Source: Litorivita sp040371945
GTDB taxonomy: Bacteria > Pseudomonadota > Alphaproteobacteria > Rhodobacterales > Rhodobacteraceae
Direction of reading: 5' to 3'
Assembly: GCF_040371945.1 (NCBI RefSeq)
Contig: NZ_BAABWS010000002.1
Coordinates: 648,123-712,122, forward strand
DNA: 64,000 bases
In this document: one piece after another, positions 14,555 to 22,767 of the stretch
How positions within the stretch are numbered: position 1 is the first letter of the stretch
Layout: every line of letters starts with the position of its first letter
Notes under the pieces: generated by a model
Databases searched by the model: none
What the model was told of the DNA's origin: nothing
The model's input: the letters and a program-made list of their open reading frames with translations, nothing else
Position numbers and translations under genes: made by a program

Positions 14555-17500
14555 ATGGGTAAGCAAACGGTATCGTTGAAAGATAAGTTTGATCTGGAGA
14601 AAAGCCCCGTTCTTTTGAATGGCACGCAGGCTTTGGTGCGCTTGATGCTCATGCAAAAAGCCCGTGATCGGGCGGCGGGGCATAACACCGCCGGATATGT
14701 CACCGGCTATCGCGGATCGCCTCTTGGCGCGGTGGATATGCAAATGGCGCGCGCGGGCAAGGAACTGGCCGCCTCCGATATCTTGTTCGAAGAAGGTCTG
14801 AACGAGGATCTGGCCGCCACGGCCCTTTGGGGGGCGCAGCAGGCCGAGCTTCGCGGCGAGGGCAAATTCGACGGGGTCTTTGGCCTTTGGTATGGCAAAG
14901 GGCCGGGGGTAGACCGGTCGGGCGATGTGATGCGCCATGCGAATATGGCCGGCACCAGCGCCTTGGGCGGTGTGTTGATGGCCATGGGCGATGATCATAC
15001 CGGCGAAAGCTCGACGGTTCTGCACCAATCCGAATTCGCGCTGATGGACGCCTATGTGCCCATCGTCAGCCCCGCTGGCGTGCAAGAAATCCTTGACTAC
15101 GGCATCTATGGCTGGGCGCTGAGCCGCTATAGCGGGCTGTGGGTCGGGCTCAAGACGATGAAAGACACGGTCGAGGCCACCTCGGTGGTCGACGGCGATC
15201 CAAACCGGATGCAGCTCATTACGCCTACGCATTTCAAACTCCCCGAAGGCGGGTTGGGCATCCGGCTTGTCGACAGCCCCACGGCGCAAGAGGCGCGGCT
15301 TATCGACTATAAACGCCACGCCGCCGAGGCCTTTGCCCATGCCAACAAAATCGACAAACGCGTTTGGGGCAAGGAGGGGGCAAAGATCGGCCTTGTTGCG
15401 GCGGGCAAGAACTGGCTCGACCTGATGCATGCGCTGTCCTTGCTCGGGATCGACGCGGCCGAGGCCGAACGCCTCGGGATGACCACCTATAAGGTCGGGC
15501 AGGTCTGGCCCTTGGATATGCGCGGGTTTCACGATTGGGCCGAAGGGCTTGATCTGATCATCGTGGTCGAGGAAAAGCGCAAGCTGATCGAAGTGCAGGT
15601 CAAAGAGGCGATTTTCGACGACCGGCGCGGGCGCCGCGTCTATGGATGGCGCAAGGGCGCGCGCCACGACGAGGTGCTCTTTCCCGTCCAAGGCGCGCTC
15701 GATCCGATCCATATCGCCGAGAAGCTTGGCGAGATTTTCATCGAAGAAGGCCGCGACACGGGTAGCATCAAAGCCGGACTGGCGCAGATCGCCGAGGCAA
15801 AACGCGCCGATAACGCCCCCGAACTGGCGGCGCGCTTGCCGTATTTTTGCTCCGGCTGCCCGCATAATTTATCGACCAAAGTGCCCGAGGGCAGCCGCGC
15901 CTATGCGGGCATCGGCTGTCACTATATGGTGCAATGGATGGACCGCGGCACCTTGGGCAGCACCCATATGGGCGCCGAGGGCGCGAACTGGATCGGTGAG
16001 GCGCCGTTTTCGAGCACCCGCCATGTGTTCCAAAATATGGGCGACGGCACCTATAACCATTCGGGGGTGCAAGCGATCCGCGCCGCTTTGGCGGCAGGCA
16101 CAAATATCACCTATAAAATCTTGTTCAATGACGCCGTCGCCATGACTGGCGGGCAGGCCAACGAAGGCGGGCTGAGTGCCGACCGCATCGCGCGCGAATT
16201 GGTGGCGATGGGGGTAAAACATGTGGCCTTGGTCTATGATGAAAAGGAAGACGTAAACCTCGATCTTTTCCCGCGCGAGGTCTCGCGCCATGAGCGCGCC
16301 GATCTGGACGAGGTGCAGCGCCAGATGCGCGAACATGAGGGCGTTTCGGCCATCGTCTATGTGCAAACCTGCGCCGCCGAAAAACGCCGCCGCCGCAAAC
16401 GCGGCACCTTCCCCGACCCCGACAAACGCGTGTTCATCAACACCGATGTTTGCGAGGGCTGCGGCGATTGCGGGGTGCAATCCAATTGCGTCTCCATCGT
16501 GCCGGTCGAAACAGAACTCGGCCGCAAGCGCGCGATTGATCAAAGCTCGTGCAACAAGGATTTCTCTTGCGTCAAAGGCTTTTGCCCCAGCTTCGTGACC
16601 CTTGAGGGCGCAAGCCCGCGCAAGGGCGGGCAGGGCGCAGCAGGCAAAGGCGCGGCCAAGGCGTTGGAACTTCCGGTCCTGCCCGAACCGACATTGCCCG
16701 CCATCAACGGCACCCATAACGTCGTGATCACCGGCGTTGGCGGCACCGGCGTTGTCACCATCGGCGCGGTTCTGGCCCAAGCGGCGCAGATCGAGGGCAA
16801 AGGCGCAGGTATGATGGAAATGGCCGGCCTCGCGCAAAAGGGCGGCGCGGTGCATATCCATTGCCGTATCGCCAATACGCCCGCCGATATCAGCGCCATT
16901 CGCGTCGCCACCGGCGAATGTGATGCGTTGATCGGTGGCGATCTGGTCGTCTCGGCAGGCAGCAAAACCCTTGGCCTCACGGCGATGGGGCGCACCGGCG
17001 CGGTGGTCAACAATCACCAGATCATCACCGGCGATTTCACCCGCAACACCGAATTCAAGCTCCCCGCCGAGCAGCTTGAACTGGCGCTGAGCGCGCGGAT
17101 GAAAGAGGGGGTGTCGCTGTTTGATGCGTCAGAGCTGGCCCGTGCGGCTTTGGGCGACAGCATCTTTTCCAACATGATCATCTTTGGCGCCGCATGGCAA
17201 AGAGGCCTGATCCCGCTGGACAAATCCTCGATTGCCGAGGCCATCACCCTCAACGGCGCCGCGGTCGAGAAAAACCTGCGCGCCTTCGAGATCGGCCGCT
17301 GGGCGATTGTCCAGCCCGCCGAGGCCCGCGCCCTCATGCAGCCAAAAGTCGCGCAATTGCCGAAAACCTTGGACGAGCGGATCGAATTTCGCCGCAAGCA
17401 TCTGATCCAATACCAAGGGCGCGGATTGGCCAAACGCTACCGCAAACTGGTCGATGCCGCCCCTGCCGATCTGCGCGAGGCGGTGGCAATGGGATATCAT

Positions 17501-17989
17501 AAGCTCTTGTCCTACAAGGATGAATACGAGGTCGCGCGGCTATTGCTGGACACCCGCAAGAAGGCCGAGGCGCAATTCGAGGGCGATTTCCAAATGACCT
17601 ACCACCTCGCCCCGCCGATCCTCGCCAAAGAGGGCAAGGATGGCCGCCCGCAAAAACGCTCTTTCGGCGCGTGGATGCGCCGCCCCTTGTGGATTTTGGC
17701 GCGAATGAAACACCTGCGCGGCACGCCGCTTGATCTCTTTGGCCGCACCGAAGAGCGCAAAATGGAGCGCGCGTTGATCGCGCAATATGAGGCGGATATG
17801 GGCGCGCTTTTCCAAACCTATAGCGCGCAGGCGAAGGCGCCTGCGGTGGCCTTGGCCGAGCTGCCTTTGCAAATCCGCGGCTTCGGTCCGGTGAAACAGG
17901 CCAATGAAGCCAAAGCGGCCAAGCGGCGCGAGGAGCTTTTGGCGTCCATCCGTGCGGGCGGGGCGCATCAGGCCAAAGCCGCCGAGTAA
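14555..17989 (+). CDS. indolepyruvate ferredoxin oxidoreductase, fused subunits
   Basis: A 1144-residue fused 2-oxoacid:ferredoxin oxidoreductase. The N-terminal part is IorA-like (pyrimidine-binding, then TPP-binding half). Near residue 630-680 is a ferredoxin-like cluster region with Cys in CEGCGDCGVQSNC and CVKGFCPSF. The IorB-like gamma domain follows (VITGVGGTGVVTIGAVLAQAA). It oxidatively decarboxylates aryl-2-oxoacids from amino-acid breakdown. The start MGKQTVSL follows GAGGGAGA; the 37-codon extension upstream is unlikely. The C-terminal extension is the DUF6537-type helical region seen in such fusions. Confidence 0.93.
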   Translation: MGKQTVSLKDKFDLEKSPVLLNGTQALVRLMLMQKARDRAAGHNTAGYVTGYRGSPLGAVDMQMARAGKELAASDILFEEGLNEDLAATALWGAQQAELRGEGKFDGVFGLWYGKGPGVDRSGDVMRHANMAGTSALGGVLMAMGDDHTGESSTVLHQSEFALMDAYVPIVSPAGVQEILDYGIYGWALSRYSGLWVGLKTMKDTVEATSVVDGDPNRMQLITPTHFKLPEGGLGIRLVDSPTAQEARLIDYKRHAAEAFAHANKIDKRVWGKEGAKIGLVAAGKNWLDLMHALSLLGIDAAEAERLGMTTYKVGQVWPLDMRGFHDWAEGLDLIIVVEEKRKLIEVQVKEAIFDDRRGRRVYGWRKGARHDEVLFPVQGALDPIHIAEKLGEIFIEEGRDTGSIKAGLAQIAEAKRADNAPELAARLPYFCSGCPHNLSTKVPEGSRAYAGIGCHYMVQWMDRGTLGSTHMGAEGANWIGEAPFSSTRHVFQNMGDGTYNHSGVQAIRAALAAGTNITYKILFNDAVAMTGGQANEGGLSADRIARELVAMGVKHVALVYDEKEDVNLDLFPREVSRHERADLDEVQRQMREHEGVSAIVYVQTCAAEKRRRRKRGTFPDPDKRVFINTDVCEGCGDCGVQSNCVSIVPVETELGRKRAIDQSSCNKDFSCVKGFCPSFVTLEGASPRKGGQGAAGKGAAKALELPVLPEPTLPAINGTHNVVITGVGGTGVVTIGAVLAQAAQIEGKGAGMMEMAGLAQKGGAVHIHCRIANTPADISAIRVATGECDALIGGDLVVSAGSKTLGLTAMGRTGAVVNNHQIITGDFTRNTEFKLPAEQLELALSARMKEGVSLFDASELARAALGDSIFSNMIIFGAAWQRGLIPLDKSSIAEAITLNGAAVEKNLRAFEIGRWAIVQPAEARALMQPKVAQLPKTLDERIEFRRKHLIQYQGRGLAKRYRKLVDAAPADLREAVAMGYHKLLSYKDEYEVARLLLDTRKKAEAQFEGDFQMTYHLAPPILAKEGKDGRPQKRSFGAWMRRPLWILARMKHLRGTPLDLFGRTEERKMERALIAQYEADMGALFQTYSAQAKAPAVALAELPLQIRGFGPVKQANEAKAAKRREELLASIRAGGAHQAKAAE

Positions 17990-18062
17990 TGCAGCGCTAA
18001 GGGCGGGGAAGGGGGCGCAAATTCTCCTTCCCATAGGCCGCGCGCATCCCTAAAACCGCGCC

Positions 18063-18947
18063 ATGAGCCGCCACATCGCCCGCGATATTTCCTATGCCCA
18101 TAGCGCCGCCACACGCGGCGGGCGGGCGGTTATCCGAACGATGGAAGCCGCCTCTGGGCGCTTTGGCCTGATCCGCCGTGCGGCGGGATATGAGCGGGAC
18201 GTGGCAAATGGGGCTTGTTTTTGGCAGGTGATGAAGCAGCGCTATGGCGTCAGCCTCGACATTGTCGGCGGCAGTGCGCAGAACCTGCCGCAAACCGGCC
18301 CGCTGATCACCGTCTCCAACCACCCCTACGGTATTTTGGACGGGTTGATGCTGGGCCATCTTCTGGCCACGCGCCGTAGCGGGGATTTTCGTATTCTGGC
18401 CAATTCGGTGTTTCGCAAGGCCGAGGACCTCGACCGCGTGATCTTGCCCATCAGCTTTGACGAGACCCGCGAGGGGTTGGCGCAAAACATCGCCACGCGG
18501 GCCGAGGCGCTGCGTTATCTGGGGCAGGGCGGCGCGATTGGCATCTTTCCCGGCGGGACGGTTTCGACCGCCGCGCGGCCCTTTGGCGTGCCGATGGACC
18601 CGCTCTGGCGCGGCTTTACCGCCAAGATGATCGCCAAATCAGACGCCGCCGTGGTGCCGGTGTTTTTTGCCGGCCATACCTCGCGCCTGTTCCAGATTGC
18701 CAGCCACCTGCACCCGTCCTTGCGCATGGGGCTTTTGATCCGCGAATTTCGCCGCCGGATCGACGGGCCGGTGCAAATCGTGATCGGAAAACCTCTGGCG
18801 CGCGACGAATTGGCGGCGCGGCGCTCGGATGGCAAAGCAATGATGGATTTCCTGCGCAAATCGACTTATGAGCTATCGCCAGAGCCGCTTGAACATTTCG
18901 AGTATGGCTATGAGTTCGAAGCGAAACATCGCGCGCCGAAAGTTTAG
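18063..18947 (+). CDS. lysophospholipid acyltransferase family protein
   Basis: A 294-residue PlsC-type acyltransferase. Block 1 is NHPYGILDG: the His and Asp are separated by five residues, not the four of classical PlsC. The same spacing occurs in the hemolysin/OlsB-neighbour type of acyltransferase (for example NHPFGIADG). Block 3 is IFPGGTVST. It probably acylates a lysophospholipid or ornithine lipid precursor at the inner membrane. It starts 73 bases after the ior gene and ends 32 bases before murI. Confidence 0.87.
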   Translation: MSRHIARDISYAHSAATRGGRAVIRTMEAASGRFGLIRRAAGYERDVANGACFWQVMKQRYGVSLDIVGGSAQNLPQTGPLITVSNHPYGILDGLMLGHLLATRRSGDFRILANSVFRKAEDLDRVILPISFDETREGLAQNIATRAEALRYLGQGGAIGIFPGGTVSTAARPFGVPMDPLWRGFTAKMIAKSDAAVVPVFFAGHTSRLFQIASHLHPSLRMGLLIREFRRRIDGPVQIVIGKPLARDELAARRSDGKAMMDFLRKSTYELSPEPLEHFEYGYEFEAKHRAPKV

Positions 18948-18979
18948 CCGGCGCAAGCAGATAGGCAGGCACAAGAGCA

Positions 18980-19792
18980 ATGGCAGTCGGCGTTTTTGAC
19001 AGTGGTTTGGGCGGTTTGACCGTTCTGGATGCGGCGGCCAAACGGTTGCCGGACGTGCCGTTTGTGTATTTTGGCGACAATGCCCATGCGCCCTACGGCG
19101 TGCGCACCTCCGACGATATCTACAACCTGACCACCGCAGCCGTCGAACGCATGTGGGACGCGGGCTGTGATCTGGTTATCCTTGCGTGCAATACGGCCAG
19201 CGCCGCCGCCCTGCGCCGGATGCAAGAAAGCTGGATTCCCGCCGATAAACGGGTCTTGGGCGTCTTTGTCCCGCTGATCGAGGCTTTGACCGAACGCAAA
19301 TGGGGCGACAATTCCCCGCCGCGCGAGGTTGCGGTCAAACATGTGGCGCTTTTTGCCACCCCCGCCACCGTGGCCAGCCGCGCCTTTCAACGCGAACTGG
19401 CCTTTCGCGCCATTGGCGTCGATGTCGAGGCCCAAGCCTGCGGCGGTTTGGTCGATGCGATCGAGGATGGCGATATGATCCTTGCCGAGGCCTTGGTGCG
19501 CAGCCATGTGGACGCGCTCAAACGCAAGATGCCGGACCCGCAGGCCGCGATCCTCGGCTGCACCCACTACCCGTTGATGCAAGAGGCCTTCCAAGAGGCG
19601 CTCGGTGCGGATGTGACGGTTTATTCACAGGCCGACCTTGTTGCGCAAAGCCTTGCGGATTATCTGCAAAGGCATCCCAAGATGATCGGCGAGGGGCGCG
19701 ACGAGATGTTTTTGACCACTGGCGATCCGCGCAAGGTCTCGACCCAAGCGACACAGATCTTGCGACGAAAAGTCGAATTTCAAAACGCCTGA
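18980..19792 (+). CDS. murI: glutamate racemase
   Basis: Interconverts L- and D-glutamate to supply D-Glu for peptidoglycan. It has 270 residues. The N-terminal signature VFDSGLGGLTVLDA, FGDNAHAPYG, and the two catalytic cysteines C70 (LACNTAS) and C194 (LGCTHYP) are all present. A GCACAAGAG ribosome site is weak. It is followed 61 bases later by argC on the same strand. Confidence 0.96.
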   Translation: MAVGVFDSGLGGLTVLDAAAKRLPDVPFVYFGDNAHAPYGVRTSDDIYNLTTAAVERMWDAGCDLVILACNTASAAALRRMQESWIPADKRVLGVFVPLIEALTERKWGDNSPPREVAVKHVALFATPATVASRAFQRELAFRAIGVDVEAQACGGLVDAIEDGDMILAEALVRSHVDALKRKMPDPQAAILGCTHYPLMQEAFQEALGADVTVYSQADLVAQSLADYLQRHPKMIGEGRDEMFLTTGDPRKVSTQATQILRRKVEFQNA

Positions 19793-19853
19793 TCCTATGT
19801 GATACTTCCCGCGATGCGGCACATGCCCCGCGGCCCATAATGAAAGAGGTCCA

Positions 19854-20882
19854 ATGACCCATAAAATCGCCATACTGGGCGCTTCCGGTTACACGGGCGC
19901 CGAACTTGTCCGGCTCATCGCCACGCATCCGTCGATGGAGGTGGCCGCCTTGGCCGCCAATTCCAAAGCGGGGCAGAAAATGTCGGATGTCTACCCGCAT
20001 CTGCGCCATTTGAACCTGCCCGATCTGGTCACCATCGAAGAGATCGATTTTTCCGCGATTGATCTGTGCTTTTGCGCCTTGCCGCATAAAACCTCGCAAG
20101 AGGTGATCCGCGAATTGCCCGCCAGCTTGAAAATCGTCGATCTGTCGGCGGATTTCCGGCTGCGCGATCCGGCGGCCTACAAGAAATGGTATGGCAACGA
20201 TCATGCCGCGGTCGAGATGCAAAAAGAGGCGGTTTACGGCCTGACCGAATTTTACCGTGAAGAGATCAAAACCGCGCGTCTGGTGGCGGGCACCGGATGC
20301 AATGCGGCGACGGGGCAATTCATCTTGCGCCCGCTGATTGGCGCCGGTGTGATCGATCTGGACGAGATTATCCTCGACCTCAAGGTCGGCGCATCGGGCG
20401 CCGGACGTGCGGCCAAGGAATTGCTGCTCACCGCCGAGATGACCGAAAATGTCACCGCCTATTCGATAGGCGGCACGCACCGGCATCTGGGCGAGTTTGA
20501 CCAAGAGTTTTCCTTGATCGCGGGCCGCCCTGTCGAGGTGCAATTTACCCCGCATCTCATCCCCGCCAGCCGCGGCATCCTTGCCACCGCCTATGTCAAA
20601 TGCGACGCGCAGGCGGTGCATGATGCCTTGGCCGCCGCCTATGCGGATGAGCCGTTCATCCATGTTCTGCCGATGGGGCAGGCACCTGCGATGAAGGATG
20701 TGCGGGCGACGAACCTGTGCCACATTGGCGTGGTCAAAGACCGCCGTTCGGGCCGCGCCATTGTGGTCGGCACGCTCGACAACCTGTGCAAAGGCTCGTC
20801 GGGCCAAGCGGTGCAAAATGCCAATTTGATGCTGGGCGAGGACGAGACCACAGGCTTGATGCTTGCCCCTGTCTACCCCTAA
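19854..20882 (+). CDS. argC: N-acetyl-gamma-glutamyl-phosphate reductase
   Basis: NADPH-dependent reduction of N-acetylglutamyl phosphate to the semialdehyde in arginine synthesis. The 342-residue length matches type 1 ArgC. The nucleotide-binding start is KIAILGASGYTGAELVRL. The catalytic Cys149 lies in AGTGCNAATGQ, and the His motif is GGTHRHLGEF. The start has GAAAGAGGTC upstream. It ends 21 bases before ccmE. Confidence 0.96.
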   Translation: MTHKIAILGASGYTGAELVRLIATHPSMEVAALAANSKAGQKMSDVYPHLRHLNLPDLVTIEEIDFSAIDLCFCALPHKTSQEVIRELPASLKIVDLSADFRLRDPAAYKKWYGNDHAAVEMQKEAVYGLTEFYREEIKTARLVAGTGCNAATGQFILRPLIGAGVIDLDEIILDLKVGASGAGRAAKELLLTAEMTENVTAYSIGGTHRHLGEFDQEFSLIAGRPVEVQFTPHLIPASRGILATAYVKCDAQAVHDALAAAYADEPFIHVLPMGQAPAMKDVRATNLCHIGVVKDRRSGRAIVVGTLDNLCKGSSGQAVQNANLMLGEDETTGLMLAPVYP

Positions 20883-20903
20883 TTCGGACCGGAGGACGAG
20901 GCG

Positions 20904-21350
20904 ATGAAATCGTTGAAAAAACAACGGCGCGTGCAGGTGTTGTTGATCACGGCGGTGGCCTTGATCTTGGCGACCGGCCTGATCGGATATGCGATGCGCG
21001 ACGGGATCAATTTCTTTCGTTCGCCCTCGCAAGTCATCGCCGAGCCGCCCCAGCCCAAAGAGGTGTTCCGCATCGGAGGGCTGGTCGAAGAGGGCAGCCT
21101 TGAGCGCGGCCAAGGCGAGGTGATCCGCTTTCGCGTGACCGATGGCGGGGCCAGCGTTCCGGTGACCTACCGCGGCGTGCTGCCCGATCTTTTTGCCGAA
21201 AGCCAAGGCATGATCGGCACCGGAAGCTACATTAACGGAACCTTTGAAGCCACTGAAATTCTTGCCAAACATGATGAGGATTACATGCCCAAAGAGGTCG
21301 TCGATGCGCTCAAGGAACAAGGCGTCTATCAAGAGGCGGGCGGCAGCTAG
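20904..21350 (+). CDS. ccmE: cytochrome c maturation heme chaperone CcmE
   Basis: Periplasmic heme chaperone anchored by one N-terminal membrane helix (residues 11-29). It carries heme covalently on His123, in the motif HDEDYMP (H123, Tyr127), and hands it to CcmF for attachment to apocytochrome. The length of 148 residues is typical. A GGAGGACGAGGCG ribosome site precedes the ATG. Unusually, two gene-transfer-agent lysis genes separate it from ccmF. Confidence 0.96.
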   Translation: MKSLKKQRRVQVLLITAVALILATGLIGYAMRDGINFFRSPSQVIAEPPQPKEVFRIGGLVEEGSLERGQGEVIRFRVTDGGASVPVTYRGVLPDLFAESQGMIGTGSYINGTFEATEILAKHDEDYMPKEVVDALKEQGVYQEAGGS

Positions 21351-21405
21351 ATCGCGGCTCTAACCCTTTCGAAACCCTTCGGACGCGCGGCCTGATGGCG
21401 GCGCG

Positions 21406-21413
21406 TTAACCAT
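21406..21413 (+). promoter_or_regulatory. CtrA half-site candidate upstream of endolysin
   Basis: TTAACCAT, within GCGTTAACCATTTGAG, lies 50 bases before the endolysin ATG. TTAACCAT is the strong half of the alphaproteobacterial CtrA site, and CtrA is required for GTA expression in Rhodobacter capsulatus. The second TTAA at N7 is absent. Confidence 0.4.
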
Positions 21414-21462
21414 TTGAGCGCAGCCTTTGTGTCTGATTTTCCAGACACGAAAGGCACGCAAG

Positions 21463-22074
21463 ATGGCCACTGTCGAGCAGATTGCAAAAGAGATCGTCGC
21501 CCGCGAAGGCGGCTTTGTGAATGATCCCGATGATCCGGGTGGGGCGACGAAATACGGCGTTACCATCCATACGATGCGGCGGCTGGGATTGGATTTGACC
21601 GGCGACGGCATGGTGTCGGTGGCCGATGTGCGCGCCATGACGCGGCCCCGCGCCGAGCAGATTTTTGTCGATCACTACTTTCACCGCCCCCGCATTGACG
21701 CCCTGCCCAAAGCGCTGCAGGCCAGCGTTTTTGATATGTATGTGAACGCGGGCAGCAATGCGGTGAAAATTTTGCAAAATCTGCTGCGGCAGATGGGACA
21801 GGACGTCACCGTGGACGGCGTGATCGGGCCGCAAACCCTGCGCGCGGCGGCGCGCGCGCAGGCCAAGGCACCCGCGCATCTGGCCGACGCTTATGGCATT
21901 GCACGGCGCAACTATTATTTCCGCCTCGCCGATCAACGCGCCGCCAGCCGCAAATATGTGGTCACGCGCGCTGGGGGCAAGGGCGGCTGGATCCGCCGCG
22001 CCGAAGAGTTCATCTCGCCGCGCTACCACCTTTCAACAGCAGAATTTCAGGAGCGCGTAGCAACATGGGGCTGA
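21463..22074 (+). CDS. GTA-type endolysin, GH108 muramidase
   Basis: A 203-residue peptidoglycan hydrolase. The GH108 N-acetylmuramidase domain spans residues 5-95, with catalytic Glu15 in AREGGFVNDPDDPGGATKYGVT-type sequence. A C-terminal PG_binding_3 domain follows (about 110-190). It has no signal peptide and would need the adjacent holin for export. It overlaps the holin start by 10 bases. An endolysin-holin pair of this type, away from the main cluster, releases the gene transfer agent in Rhodobacter capsulatus. The start MATVEQ is preferred over the upstream in-frame ATG at 21427. Confidence 0.9.
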   Translation: MATVEQIAKEIVAREGGFVNDPDDPGGATKYGVTIHTMRRLGLDLTGDGMVSVADVRAMTRPRAEQIFVDHYFHRPRIDALPKALQASVFDMYVNAGSNAVKILQNLLRQMGQDVTVDGVIGPQTLRAAARAQAKAPAHLADAYGIARRNYYFRLADQRAASRKYVVTRAGGKGGWIRRAEEFISPRYHLSTAEFQERVATWG

Positions 22075-22658
22075 TGGGGCGTATTTTTGACGGGCTGTTT
22101 GGCGGCGGGCGCAATATCATCCGCGAAACTGCCGAGGTTTTCACCGAGAACCGCGAGGCTTCGGCCATGCGCGAGGCCGAACTGCAAGGTGCGGTGCTCC
22201 AACAATTCGGTGCGGAATTCGCAGGGCCCCGCCAAAGCCGCTTTGACCGCTTCATGGATGCGCTCAACCGTTTGCCGCGCCCGATGCTGGCGCTTGGCAC
22301 TTTGGGGCTGTTTGTGTCGGCCATGGTCGATCCGATCTGGTTTGCCAGCCGGATGCAGGGCGTGGCCTTGGTGCCAGAGCCGCTTTGGTGGCTGTTGGGG
22401 GCGATTGTCTCTTTCTACTTCGGTGCGCGCCATCAAGTGAAAGGCCAAGAGTTTCAACGCTCTATCGCGGCGAGCATGGCGATGGCGCCGGTTGCGATGC
22501 ACAATATTGCCCTGCTGGATGCCATGTCCGGCGAGGCCTCCGAGACCCGCCCCGGCGCGGGGGATACGGGCGTGGATGCGGCTTTGACGGCGGCCGCGAC
22601 GCGCCCCGAGAAAAACGCCGCCCTTGACGATTGGCGCAGCCGCGCCGAGACCCGCTAA
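22065..22658 (+). CDS. GTA-type holin with three membrane segments
   Basis: A 197-residue protein. After an amphipathic N-terminus (residues 1-65) come hydrophobic segments at about 72-92 and 102-120, and a weaker one at 132-150. It then has a soluble Ala-rich tail. This is the architecture of the Pfam family named for a 3-TM holin in gene-transfer release. It should let the co-encoded GH108 endolysin reach the wall. It overlaps the endolysin gene and is followed 109 bases later by ccmF. Confidence 0.87.
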   Translation: MGLMGRIFDGLFGGGRNIIRETAEVFTENREASAMREAELQGAVLQQFGAEFAGPRQSRFDRFMDALNRLPRPMLALGTLGLFVSAMVDPIWFASRMQGVALVPEPLWWLLGAIVSFYFGARHQVKGQEFQRSIAASMAMAPVAMHNIALLDAMSGEASETRPGAGDTGVDAALTAAATRPEKNAALDDWRSRAETR

Positions 22659-22767
22659 TTTGCGCCCTTGCAAGGGCATCGCGCAGGTGCAAGCCCGCGA
22701 CAATGTGATACGTCGCAATCAGCGAATGTGATTGGCGCGCGGGCGGCTGGCACCGTATAAGCAGGCC

